From an uncultured Agathobaculum sp. (GTDB lineage Bacteria > Bacillota > Clostridia > Oscillospirales > Butyricicoccaceae): a stretch of 64,000 nt of DNA. The stretch lies in the NCBI GenBank assembly GCA_934504345.1, contig CAKSVR010000008.1:3395-67394 (forward strand). Direction: 5' to 3'. Positions 24,240-31,997 of the stretch are shown piece after piece; within the stretch, counting starts at the first letter, position 1; each line of letters begins with the position of its first letter. Under the pieces are notes generated by a model. It worked only from the letters and a program-made list of their open reading frames with translations. It had not been told where the DNA came from and ran no database searches. Position numbers and translations under genes: made by a program.

Positions 24240-26255
24240 ATGAACGGTTTTCTCCCTATTTCCAAACAGGATATGACCGATCGCGGGTGGTATTACTGCG
24301 ATTTTCTCATCGTAACGGGCGATGCGTATGTCGATCACCCGTCGTTTGGCACGGCCATCATTTCGCGCGTGCTGGAGGATGCCGGCTACAAGGTCGCCAT
24401 CCTCAGCCAGCCGGATTTCCGCGATGAGCACGACTTCCTCGAGATGGGCCGTCCGCGCTATGCGGTGCTCATCAACGGCGGCAACATCGACTCGATGGTC
24501 GCGCACTACACCTCCGCTAAAAAACGCCGCTCGGATGATGCCTACACGCCCGGCGGTGTGGGCGGCAAGCGCCCGGATCGCGCCGTCACCGTTTATTCCA
24601 TGCTGGCGCGCCGCGCGTTCCCGGATACGCCGGTGTATCTCGGCGGCATCGAAGCCAGTCTGCGCCGCTTCGCGCACTACGACTACTGGGCCGACCGTGT
24701 CATGCCGTCCATCCTCGAATCCACCGGTGCGGACGGCGTGATGTTCGGCATGAGCGAACACTCGGTCGTCGAGCTTGCGAACAACCTCAAACACGGCAAA
24801 AAGGGCGCGGAGGCCTGCAAGGATGTGCGCGGCACGGCCTACATGGTGCATGATACTGACGATTTAGCGTTCGATTCGGTCGAATGTCCCTCGTATGAGG
24901 AGGTCTGCGCCAGCAAGCCGGACTATGCCCGTTCGGTCAAAATCCAGTACGATGAGCAGGATGCTGTTCGCGGCAAGGCCATCCTCCAGCGGCACGGCAA
25001 GCGCATCCTTGTGCAAAATCCGCCCGCAAAGCCGCTGACCACCGAGGAGATGGACCACGTTTATGCGCTGCCGTATATGCGAACTTACCATCCGTCCTAC
25101 GAAGCGCTCGGCGGCGTGCCCGCCATTCAGGAGGTGCAGTTCTCCATCATCCACAACCGCGGCTGCTTCGGCGCGTGCAACTTCTGCGCGCTGGCGTTCC
25201 ATCAGGGACGGTACATTCAGGTACGCAGCCACGAGAGCGTTATTGAAGAAGCGAAAAAGATCACGCAGATGCCCGGCTTCAAGGGCTACATCCACGATGT
25301 CGGCGGCCCGACCGCGAATTTCCGCTTTCCGGCCTGCAAAAAGCAGGAGAAATACGGCTGCTGCAAGGACAAGCGCTGCCTGTTCCCCACCACCTGTCAG
25401 AACATCGAGGCCGACCACACGGATTACCTCGAACTGCTGCGTGAGCTGCGCCGCATCGAGGGCGTGAAGAAGGTATTCGTGCGCTCCGGTCTGCGCTACG
25501 ACTACATGATGGCCGAAAAGAACGATGCATTCTTCCGCGAGCTGGTCGAGCACCATATTTCGGGTCAGCTCAAGGTCGCGCCCGAGCACATGAGTGATAA
25601 CGCTCTGTATTATATGGGCAAACCATCCTTTTCTGTATACGAGCAGTTCCGCGAGCGCTATGCCCGCATCAACCAGAAGCTGGGCCGCAAGCAGTACCTT
25701 GTGCCCTATCTGATGAGCTCGCACCCGGGCGCTACGCTCGACGATGCCATCATGCTGGCACAGTATCTCAACCGTGTCGGCTATATGCCCGAGCAGGTGC
25801 AGGACTTTTATCCGACTCCGGGTACGCTGTCCACCGCGATGTACTACACCGAGATCGACCCGCGCACGATGAAGCCGGTCTTTGTGGCGAAAACGCCCGA
25901 GGACAAGGCCATGCAGCGCGCTCTGCTGCAATGGCGGCGGCCGGATAAGCGGCCTATCGTGCTGGCGGCACTCAAAAAAGCGCACCGCGAGGATCTTATC
26001 GGCTACGGAAAGGAATGCCTTATCCGTCCGAACCGCGGCGGCGAGCAGTTCACGCCGGGCAGCAAGCAGCACAGCACCAGCCGTCACGGCGTATCCAACG
26101 GCGGCAGACAGCAGAACAGCGACCGCCGTCATTCCGCACCCAATAACAGCAAGCGCAGTGCGCCGAACGGCAAGCGTCCTGCATCGCGCCCGGCTCAGGC
26201 CAAGCCGACACAGGGAAAGAAATCCGGCTGGGCAAAACCCAAAAAGAAAAAATAA
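24240..26255 (+). CDS. YgiQ/UPF0313 family radical SAM protein
   Basis: 671 residues. The central radical SAM domain has CFGACNFC (Cys at about 309, 313, 316) for the 4Fe-4S cluster; the N-terminal B12-binding-like region and the C-terminal UPF0313 part (PGATLDDAIMLAQYL, VQDFYPTPGTLSTAMYYT) fit the family. The start ATG follows AAAGAGGTATCT; another upstream frame extension lies over the module 2 promoter. The last about 75 residues are a Lys/Arg/Ser/Pro-rich tail ending PKKKK, perhaps RNA binding. The reaction catalysed by this family is not established. Confidence 0.92.
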   Translation: MNGFLPISKQDMTDRGWYYCDFLIVTGDAYVDHPSFGTAIISRVLEDAGYKVAILSQPDFRDEHDFLEMGRPRYAVLINGGNIDSMVAHYTSAKKRRSDDAYTPGGVGGKRPDRAVTVYSMLARRAFPDTPVYLGGIEASLRRFAHYDYWADRVMPSILESTGADGVMFGMSEHSVVELANNLKHGKKGAEACKDVRGTAYMVHDTDDLAFDSVECPSYEEVCASKPDYARSVKIQYDEQDAVRGKAILQRHGKRILVQNPPAKPLTTEEMDHVYALPYMRTYHPSYEALGGVPAIQEVQFSIIHNRGCFGACNFCALAFHQGRYIQVRSHESVIEEAKKITQMPGFKGYIHDVGGPTANFRFPACKKQEKYGCCKDKRCLFPTTCQNIEADHTDYLELLRELRRIEGVKKVFVRSGLRYDYMMAEKNDAFFRELVEHHISGQLKVAPEHMSDNALYYMGKPSFSVYEQFRERYARINQKLGRKQYLVPYLMSSHPGATLDDAIMLAQYLNRVGYMPEQVQDFYPTPGTLSTAMYYTEIDPRTMKPVFVAKTPEDKAMQRALLQWRRPDKRPIVLAALKKAHREDLIGYGKECLIRPNRGGEQFTPGSKQHSTSRHGVSNGGRQQNSDRRHSAPNNSKRSAPNGKRPASRPAQAKPTQGKKSGWAKPKKKK

Positions 26256-26275
26256 TTTTCACGTTGGAACTTTTC

Positions 26276-26324
26276 GCACCGCCTTTCGTCTATACTATCA
26301 GAATGACGAAAGGCGGTGCTTTTT
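26276..26324 (+). terminator. Terminator of the ygiQ-like gene with the next gene's SD inside its stem
   Basis: Perfect 15-bp stem GCACCGCCTTTCGTC/GACGAAAGGCGGTGC with a 14-nt loop and TTTTT; the very next base begins the ATG of the lipoprotein. The right arm AAAGGCGGTG is its only SD. The loop contains TATACT (26291-26296). Confidence 0.85.
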
Positions 26325-26738
26325 ATGAAAAAACGTACATTGGCAATGCTTCTTGCGCTGCTGGCGCTTTCGCTGACCGGCTGCGGCAATGCCGAGCCGA
26401 AAACCACGGAATCCGAGGTCGGCGCACAGAGCACAGATGACGCAGCTGCCCTGCCCGATACGACCGAGCAGAAGCCGGTCGCGGACGCACCCATGATGGT
26501 GATGGTGGACAACACCCTGTACCAGTCCGCCGGTGAGGTCAGCACGGTCGAGGGCCGCTGCGGCAATATGGACGGCGAGATCACCTCGCAGACGGCAAAC
26601 GGCACGGACGCGCCCACCGAGAACGACCAGTCCAACTTCGGCACGGGCTACGGCTATCAGCGCATGGATGGCCATATCGAAGTGCTGATCGACAACCAGT
26701 GGATCGTGTTCAAGCCCATCACCGACTCGGATGTATAA
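26325..26738 (+). CDS. Small lipoprotein, function unknown
   Basis: 137 residues. Signal peptide MKKRTLAMLLALLALSLTGC with lipobox LTGC (Cys20), then a Thr/Asp/Glu-rich linker and a small domain (MVMVDNTLYQSAGEVSTVEG, GTGYGYQRMDGHIEVLIDNQ). It should be anchored on the outer face of the membrane. The start is directly behind the terminator described above, so translation requires a transcript that begins inside or after the left arm of that hairpin. Confidence 0.85.
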   Translation: MKKRTLAMLLALLALSLTGCGNAEPKTTESEVGAQSTDDAAALPDTTEQKPVADAPMMVMVDNTLYQSAGEVSTVEGRCGNMDGEITSQTANGTDAPTENDQSNFGTGYGYQRMDGHIEVLIDNQWIVFKPITDSDV

Positions 26739-26765
26739 AAAATTCCGTCCGATGCCTTATTTTAT

Positions 26766-26794
26766 TTGACAAGTCCCCAGTCGTGCTTTATAAT
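26766..26794 (+). promoter_or_regulatory. Consensus promoter of the Lrp-type gene
   Basis: TTGACA, 17 bp, TATAAT. Confidence 0.85.
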
Positions 26795-26806
26795 AGTAAC
26801 GAACAA

Positions 26807-26851
26807 AGGAGTTCGTCCCGCAAATGCGGGTCGAACTCCTGTTTTTATTTT
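26807..26851 (+). terminator. Leader terminator (attenuator or small-RNA end) before the Lrp-type gene
   Basis: Stem AGGAGTTCG/CGAACTCCT with an inner CCCGC/GCGGG stem, then GTTTTTATTTTT. It begins about 6 nt downstream of the expected start site and ends about 25 nt before the start codon. Confidence 0.8.
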
Positions 26852-26876
26852 TAGGATAAGGAGGGCAATCTGCCCC

Positions 26877-27308
26877 ATGGACGAAATCGATCTGAAACTG
26901 CTGCGGCTGCTGCAAAAGAACGCCCGCACCCCCATCAAAGCCCTTGCAGGCGAGGTTCGCCTGTCCTCCCCGGCGGTTTCCGCACGCATCGAGCGATTGG
27001 AAAAACAGGGCGTTATCCGCGCGTACACGCTCGACCTTGACCCGCTCCAGCTGGGCCATCACATTCTGGCGTACATCCATCTGGATATGCAGCCCACTCA
27101 GAAAGAGGAATTTTACCCGTTCATCGCCGCGTGCTCCAATGTGCTCGAGTGCAACTGCGTGACCGGCAACTACTCCATGCTCATCAAGGTGTCGTTCGCT
27201 TCGACACAGGAGCTTGACGGCTTCATCGGCCGCCTGCAAAAATTCGGCAAGACCGAAACGCAGATCGTGTTCTCGTCGCCGGTGCCGCCGAGAGCCATCG
27301 TGGTATAA
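26877..27308 (+). CDS. Lrp/AsnC family transcriptional regulator
   Basis: 143 residues. N-terminal HTH (EIDLKLLRLLQKNARTPIKA, recognition SSPAVSARIERLEKQGVI), then the RAM ligand-binding domain (LGHHILAYIHLDM, CNCVTGNYSMLIKVSF). Such regulators sense amino acids and act as octamers. SD AAGGAGGG with a 12-nt spacer. It is preceded by a strong promoter and a leader terminator, and followed by its own terminator; no adjacent target gene is obvious. Confidence 0.92.
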   Translation: MDEIDLKLLRLLQKNARTPIKALAGEVRLSSPAVSARIERLEKQGVIRAYTLDLDPLQLGHHILAYIHLDMQPTQKEEFYPFIAACSNVLECNCVTGNYSMLIKVSFASTQELDGFIGRLQKFGKTETQIVFSSPVPPRAIVV

Positions 27309-27309
27309 C

Positions 27310-27335
27310 AAAAAGCCTGCTCACGCAGGCTTTTT
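27310..27335 (+). terminator. Terminator of the Lrp-type gene
   Basis: AAAAAGCCTGC-TCAC-GCAGGCTTTTT, directly after the stop codon. Confidence 0.92.
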
Positions 27336-27379
27336 CTTTTATCCACAGGATGGGGATAATTTTGATTTGTGAATCTGTT

Positions 27380-28130
27380 CTCTGGTGCACACGCGGCGCG
27401 TGAGCGCTGCGCCGTGACTGGGCGGCAGTCTATTCCTCGGTATCCGTTCTATGGTGCACACGAGTTGTGTTAGCAATACGCCGTTTCCGGGCTGGGGATT
27501 TCGCGCTCTGCGGAGCGCGGGAACGGGCCGCTCGCGCGGCAGGCGCAAAGAGGGAGGGACACCTACGGTTTCCCTCCCTCTTTGAACTCCTACCTTTCCC
27601 TCAGCGACCTCGCGAACGGGCCTGACGGCCCTACTTCGTAAGTAACTCGCATAAAGGAACGGTATCGGCTTCCGTTTTCCGCGCTGTCGCGGCGTAATCG
27701 CGGCAGATTGCACGGTTTTTGCGTAAAGGCAGTGTAGCAGAGCGCTAACGGCTTGAGCGTAGCTGTGAAAGGGATGGTCGGCGTTAAGCCGAGCCTATCA
27801 GGTGGTAACGGTACTGCCGTTCCTTTTTCGGTCCCACCTCTAAGTAGGAACGCTTGCGTTCCGTCGCTCCGAGGTATCCCAAAAAGGGCGGAAGATGGAG
27901 TCCCAAGAGGATAGAAACCACCGTAGGGGGTGTCTATCCTTTTGGAAACCGTTCCCGCCGTCCGCAGACGGCGAAACTCCCCAGCCCGGAAACGGCGTAT
28001 TGCTTCGCAACTCGATTGCACCATGAAAAGGCTGCCGAGGAAAAGACTGCCGCCCAGTCACGGCGTAGCGCTTACGCGACTCGTGTGCACCGGAGAACGG
28101 CTGCCGAGGAATGGGCTGCTGCGTATCGGC
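27380..28130. repeat. Mosaic repeat family B, full-length copy with inverted ends
   Basis: Starts CTGGTGCACACGCGGCGCGT and ends with inverse copies (GCGACTCGTGTGCACCGGAG, then GAACGGCTGCCGAGGAATGG). Internal modules match the 14.0 and 32.0 kb copies, including TCGGTCCCACCTCTAAGTAG and GGAGTCCCAAGAGGATAGAA. Located between the 3' ends of the convergent Lrp-type gene and rsmA. No gene supported. Confidence 0.8.
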
Positions 28131-28140
28131 CAATCAGAAT

Positions 28141-29004
28141 TTACTGCATCTTCTCCGCTGCCAAATCTGCCAGCTTCGCATACTCTTCCAGGCTGAGCCG
28201 TTCGCCTCTCACGCGGGCATCCAGACCCGCCGCCTCGACCAGCGCGGTGATCTCGTCCTTGCCCATCGATGCGCCGAGCACCGGGCCGAGCGCGTTGACG
28301 AGCGTTTTCCGGCGCATATTGAACGCCGCGCGCACGAGCGCAAAGAACAGCTTTTCGTCCCTGGTTTGCACGGCAGGCTTATCCAGCGGCACGAGCTTCA
28401 AGACCGCCGAATCGACTTTCGGCTTGGGCACGAAGCAGTCCGCCGGAACGTCAAACAGGATCTCCGCCTTGGCATGATACTGCACATAGATGGAGAACGC
28501 CGAATACGCCGCTGTGCCCGGCTCGGCGCAGATGCGCTGCGCGACCTCTTTCTGCACCATGACCGTCACCTGCCGGAACGCGCCGCTCTCGAGCAGCGCC
28601 GTGATGGCCGGTGTGGTGATGTAATACGGCAGATTGGCACACGCAATGGCCTTTCCGTCCCCGAATTTCTCCTTGCAGAGCGCCGCAAGATCGGTTTCCA
28701 GCACATCGCCGTGTACGACCTCGAAATTATCATACTCCGCGAGTGTTTCCGCCAGCACGGGCATGAGCGCCCGGTCAAGCTCGACCGCCACGACCTTATC
28801 CGCGCGCCGGCACAGCTCCGCCGACAGACAGCCCATGCCCGGGCCGACCTCGATCGCATTGCCGTATTCGGCGGCGCCGCTCATCTCCGCGATACGGCGC
28901 GGCACGCTCTCGTCCGTCAGGAAGTTCTGACCGAGCGACTTGGAAAAATGGAAGCCGTGCCGGCCCAGCACTGCCCGGATGGTTTCAATATCACATAAAT
29001 TCAT
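28141..29004 (-). CDS. rsmA: 16S rRNA dimethyladenosine transferase (KsgA)
   Basis: 287 residues. It dimethylates the two adjacent adenines of helix 45 in 16S rRNA using SAM. SLGQNFLTDESVPRRI (23-38), SAM motif IEVGPGMGCLS (51-61) and ANLPYYITTPAI (about 125-136) are diagnostic. The ATG follows GGGGAGAAACGA; a longer frame runs into the hpf terminator. Probably transcribed from read-through or a weak promoter near that terminator. Confidence 0.96.
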   Translation of the reverse strand: MNLCDIETIRAVLGRHGFHFSKSLGQNFLTDESVPRRIAEMSGAAEYGNAIEVGPGMGCLSAELCRRADKVVAVELDRALMPVLAETLAEYDNFEVVHGDVLETDLAALCKEKFGDGKAIACANLPYYITTPAITALLESGAFRQVTVMVQKEVAQRICAEPGTAAYSAFSIYVQYHAKAEILFDVPADCFVPKPKVDSAVLKLVPLDKPAVQTRDEKLFFALVRAAFNMRRKTLVNALGPVLGASMGKDEITALVEAAGLDARVRGERLSLEEYAKLADLAAEKMQ

Positions 29005-29025
29005 TCGTTTCTCCCCTTTTTGACC

Positions 29026-29057
29026 GAAAAAGACCGGCGGCAGAGCGCCGCCGGTCC
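29026..29057 (-). terminator. Terminator of hpf
   Basis: GACCGGCGGC/GCCGCCGGTC stem with GCTCT loop and TTTTT on the minus strand. Confidence 0.92.
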
Positions 29058-29091
29058 TTATGTAATGCACTTTGTATTGTTAGAGCAGAGC

Positions 29092-29619
29092 TTACTCTTC
29101 GCCCTCGATCAGGCCGTAACCGCCTTCCGCGCGCTTGTAAACAACGGCGTGGATATTGTCGTTGTCGGCGTTGCGGAAGAAATAGAACTGGTGATCGAGC
29201 AGGTTCATCTGGAGGATGGCCTCGTCTACGCACATCGGCTTTACGTCAAAGCGCTTGCGGCGTACAACGTCGAAATCCTCCTCGGCCATGGCTGCCTTCT
29301 GCTCTGCCATCTTATCGAATGCACCCTCGCGCAGGCGCTTCTCCAGACGGGTCTTATGCTTGCGGATCTGGCGCTCGATGCTGCTGATGGCGCCGTCTAC
29401 GGAAGCATACATATCAGTCGTCGTTTCCTCGGCGCGTACGACCAGACCGACCTGACGCACCGTGATCTCGACCGTCTGCTTGCCGCGCAGCTCGCTGAAC
29501 GTAAGCGTGGTGTCGGAATCCTGCTGGAAGTAGCGATCCAGCTTTTCGACCTTACGCAATGCATACTGACGCAGCTCGTCCTCGATCTTGATTTTTCTCT
29601 CGACGATAGTGAACTTCAT
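29092..29619 (-). CDS. hpf: Long-form ribosome hibernation-promoting factor
   Basis: 175 residues. The N-terminal YfiA-like domain (about 1-100: KFTIVERKIKIEDELRQYAL, VEKLDRYF, DMYASVDGAISSIERQIRKH) binds the decoding site; the C-terminal domain (VVRRKRFDVKPMCVDEAILQ, HQFYFFRNADNDNIHAVVYK) dimerises ribosomes into 100S particles in stationary phase. Complete, with terminator behind and a promoter about 100 bp in front. Confidence 0.96.
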   Translation of the reverse strand: MKFTIVERKIKIEDELRQYALRKVEKLDRYFQQDSDTTLTFSELRGKQTVEITVRQVGLVVRAEETTTDMYASVDGAISSIERQIRKHKTRLEKRLREGAFDKMAEQKAAMAEEDFDVVRRKRFDVKPMCVDEAILQMNLLDHQFYFFRNADNDNIHAVVYKRAEGGYGLIEGEE

Positions 29620-29713
29620 AAAATCATCTCCTAACAGGCGTAAACCGCCTTTGATGGCTTTATCCGCGGCCGCCGTGGTGCGGCGGAAACGGTATTGGGT
29701 TTTTGCTATCTTC

Positions 29714-29743
29714 AGTATAGCACACCCTATGCAACTTGTCCAA
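29714..29743 (-). promoter_or_regulatory. Promoter of hpf
   Basis: Minus-strand TTGGAC, 18 bp, TATACT. Confidence 0.5.
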
Positions 29744-29819
29744 CAATTTTTCAGAAGTTCACAATTTGTTCAGCATATTCCCCAAGAAACTTTACAACAT
29801 CTTGGCAGTGGTGCTTTCC

Positions 29820-30662
29820 TTACAGCTCACCCTCGGCGTGGCGGGTGACATGGCAGGAAATGTTGACCACACACGGCAGGCCCGCGATATGCGTGCCGAA
29901 CGGCTCGATAGCGCACGCGAGCGCGGTTACCGTGCCGCCGAGGCCCTGCGGGCCGACACCGGAGGCGTTGACCTTGTCAAGGATCTGCTGCTCCATCTCG
30001 GCGTAGACCGGATCGGCGTTGTGCTGATCGACCGGGCGCAGCAGCGCACGCTTTGCAAGGTACGCGGCCTTGTCGCTCGTGCCGCCGAGTCCGACACCGA
30101 TGACGATCGGCGGGCACGGGTTGGAGCCCGCATGGATGCACGCATCCGCGATGAAATCCACGATCTGCTCCTTGGTGGCAGCAGGCGTGAACATCTTCAT
30201 CTGGGTCATGTTCTCCGAGCCAAAGCCCTTGGGCGCAACCGTGATCTTTACCTTGTCGCCCGGAACGACCGAGGTGTACAGGATGCACGGCGTATTGTCG
30301 TTGGTGTTCTCGCGGCGCAACGGGTCGCCAACCACCGACAGGCGCAGATAGCCGTCGATGTAACCGCGGCGCACGCCCTCCGTTACGGCATCCTCGAACG
30401 AACCGCCGGTCAGATGTACGTCCTGACCAATTTCCGCGAACACGATCGCCATGCCCGTATCCTGACAGACCGGCACGTTGTTCTCGCGCGCAAGGTCGCA
30501 GTTGGCGATCATCTCACCGAAGATGGTCTTGCCGAGCGGCGATTCCTCCGCGTTCCGGCCGTCTACGAATGCCTGCCGCAGATCGGCGGGCAGATAGTAG
30601 TTGGCATCAATGCACAGCTGGCGTACCAGCTTGGTTACTTCCGAAACCTCAATCGTCCTCAT
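29820..30662 (-). CDS. Class I fumarate hydratase / tartrate dehydratase alpha subunit
   Basis: 280 residues, homologous to the N-terminal half of class I fumarases (FumA, TtdA). The three cysteines that hold the oxygen-sensitive 4Fe-4S cluster are visible in VPVCQDTG (Cys66), SNPCPP (about 185) and ISCHVTRH (about 270). SD AGGAGG; overlaps the upstream amidohydrolase by four bases (ATGA). The beta subunit that normally follows is absent: 200 bp downstream is hpf. Fumarate specificity is assumed; L-tartrate or a related 2-hydroxyacid is possible. Confidence 0.9.
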   Translation of the reverse strand: MRTIEVSEVTKLVRQLCIDANYYLPADLRQAFVDGRNAEESPLGKTIFGEMIANCDLARENNVPVCQDTGMAIVFAEIGQDVHLTGGSFEDAVTEGVRRGYIDGYLRLSVVGDPLRRENTNDNTPCILYTSVVPGDKVKITVAPKGFGSENMTQMKMFTPAATKEQIVDFIADACIHAGSNPCPPIVIGVGLGGTSDKAAYLAKRALLRPVDQHNADPVYAEMEQQILDKVNASGVGPQGLGGTVTALACAIEPFGTHIAGLPCVVNISCHVTRHAEGEL

Positions 30663-31831
30663 TTTGTCCTCCTGTATTCCGGTGCGCCGTTTACGAAAAC
30701 AGCCTGCACCTGAGTTGCAATATCCAGCGGATCACCGCTCCACAGCACGCAGTCGGCATCCAGACCGGCTTTCAGACTGCCGATGCGATCCTCCATGCCC
30801 GCGATCTTCGCGGGGACAGACGTTACCGCCCGCAGCGCATCGGTCTTATCCATGCCCGCGCGCACGGCCAGCATGAGCGCCATCGGCAGCAGCCGCAGCG
30901 GTATCTCCGGGTGATCGACCGTGATGGCGGTTTCGATGCCCGCCTTGCACAGCAGTCCGGGCGCGGCATCCGACAGATTGCGAATCTCCGGCTTGGAGCG
31001 GTCAGTCATATACGGGCCGCTGACCACCGGAACGTGCTCCTCGGCCAGCAGGTCGGCCACAAGGTGCGCCTCCGTGCCGTGGATGATGACGGCGCGCAGT
31101 CCGAACTCTTTCGCGATACGCAACGCGGTGAAAATATCGTCCGCGCGGTGCGCGTGGAAGTGCGCCTCGGCCTTGCCCCAGAGAAGCGGCTGGAGTGCTT
31201 CCATCTTGATGTCGAAATCCGGCTCGTCCTGCTCCGGATCGTCCTCCGCACGCGCCTTTCGCGAGAAATATTCCTTGGCCTTGTACAGCTCCTCGCGGAT
31301 GATGGCCGCCGTCGCCATGCGGGTGACGGGCGTTTCGTCCTTGTCGTGGTAGACAGACTTCGGGTTCTCGCCCAGCGCGAACTTGATCGCCAGCGGCGCT
31401 TTGAGTATCATGTCGTCCACGCGGCGGCCCGCCGTTTTGAGCAGCGCGATCTGTCCGCCGATGGGATTGGCACTGCCCGGGCTGACAGCCGCAGCCGTCA
31501 CACCGGCCTCCAGCGCCTCGCGGAAGCTGCGGTCGAACGGGTTCACGCCGTCCAGCGCCCGCAGATGCGGCGTAGCCGGGTCGGTGTCCTCGTTGCCGTC
31601 CGCGCCCTCGAAGCCGAGGCCGTCCTCGTACAGACCGATGTGCGAGTGGATGTCGATGAGGCCGGGTGTCAGCACGCCGCCCTCGCCGTCTATGACGTTT
31701 TCGCAGTCCGGCGCTTCGCCCTCGCCCATCGAGGTGATTTTGCCGTTTTCAAGCAGAATCCAGCCGAAAAAGCGAGAATCCTGCTCGTCCATCGTCCAGA
31801 TGCTGATATTTTTGATGAGTGTTTGATTCAT
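30659..31831 (-). CDS. Amidohydrolase family protein (imidazolonepropionase-like)
   Basis: 390 residues. The composite beta-sandwich/TIM barrel of metal-dependent hydrolases: DIHSH (60-64), HFHAHRADD (about 223), HGTEAH (about 250) and TVDHPE (about 305) supply the metal-ligand positions, and VLTPGLIDIHSHIG plus LKAGLDADCVLWSGDPLD close the family pattern. SD GAAGAGG. It overlaps the fumarase-like alpha gene (ATGA), so the two are one transcript. The substrate is unknown; family members of this type include prolidase- and imidazolonepropionase-like enzymes. Confidence 0.9.
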   Translation of the reverse strand: MNQTLIKNISIWTMDEQDSRFFGWILLENGKITSMGEGEAPDCENVIDGEGGVLTPGLIDIHSHIGLYEDGLGFEGADGNEDTDPATPHLRALDGVNPFDRSFREALEAGVTAAAVSPGSANPIGGQIALLKTAGRRVDDMILKAPLAIKFALGENPKSVYHDKDETPVTRMATAAIIREELYKAKEYFSRKARAEDDPEQDEPDFDIKMEALQPLLWGKAEAHFHAHRADDIFTALRIAKEFGLRAVIIHGTEAHLVADLLAEEHVPVVSGPYMTDRSKPEIRNLSDAAPGLLCKAGIETAITVDHPEIPLRLLPMALMLAVRAGMDKTDALRAVTSVPAKIAGMEDRIGSLKAGLDADCVLWSGDPLDIATQVQAVFVNGAPEYRRTK

Positions 31832-31853
31832 GGAAAACCTCTTCCAAAAACTG

Positions 31854-31882
31854 TTGACAACTATGGTAATTTATGGTATATT
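31854..31882 (+). promoter_or_regulatory. Promoter of an orphan small RNA
   Basis: TTGACA, 17 bp, TATATT; divergent from the amidohydrolase gene. Confidence 0.75.
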
Positions 31883-31888
31883 TATCAT

Positions 31889-31979
31889 GGCGGTTGGGAA
31901 AGCCGCCATGCACCGTTCATATCTTTATCCCCACAATCCTTATTTTGGCGCTCTTTCGCAAGAAAGGGCGCGTTTTTTT
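31889..31979 (+). ncRNA. Candidate small RNA, about 90 nt
   Basis: A near-consensus promoter leads into a 5' hairpin (CATGGCGG...CCGCCATG), a single-stranded middle rich in AU and C (TCTTTATCCCCACAATCC), and a terminator (GCGCTCTTTC-GCAA-GAAAGGGCGC, TTTTTTT). No gene follows on this strand, only repeat family B. Two short frames cross it (starting ATGGTATATTTATC and ATGCACCGTTC) but neither has an SD. No known RNA family recognised. Confidence 0.55.
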
Positions 31980-31997
31980 GCGCTGCCGCGCAAAAAC

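Noticed and set aside
29620..29819. Fumarase beta subunit downstream of the alpha gene
   Set aside because: The interval is only 200 bp, contains the hpf promoter and shows no matching protein sequence in any frame.
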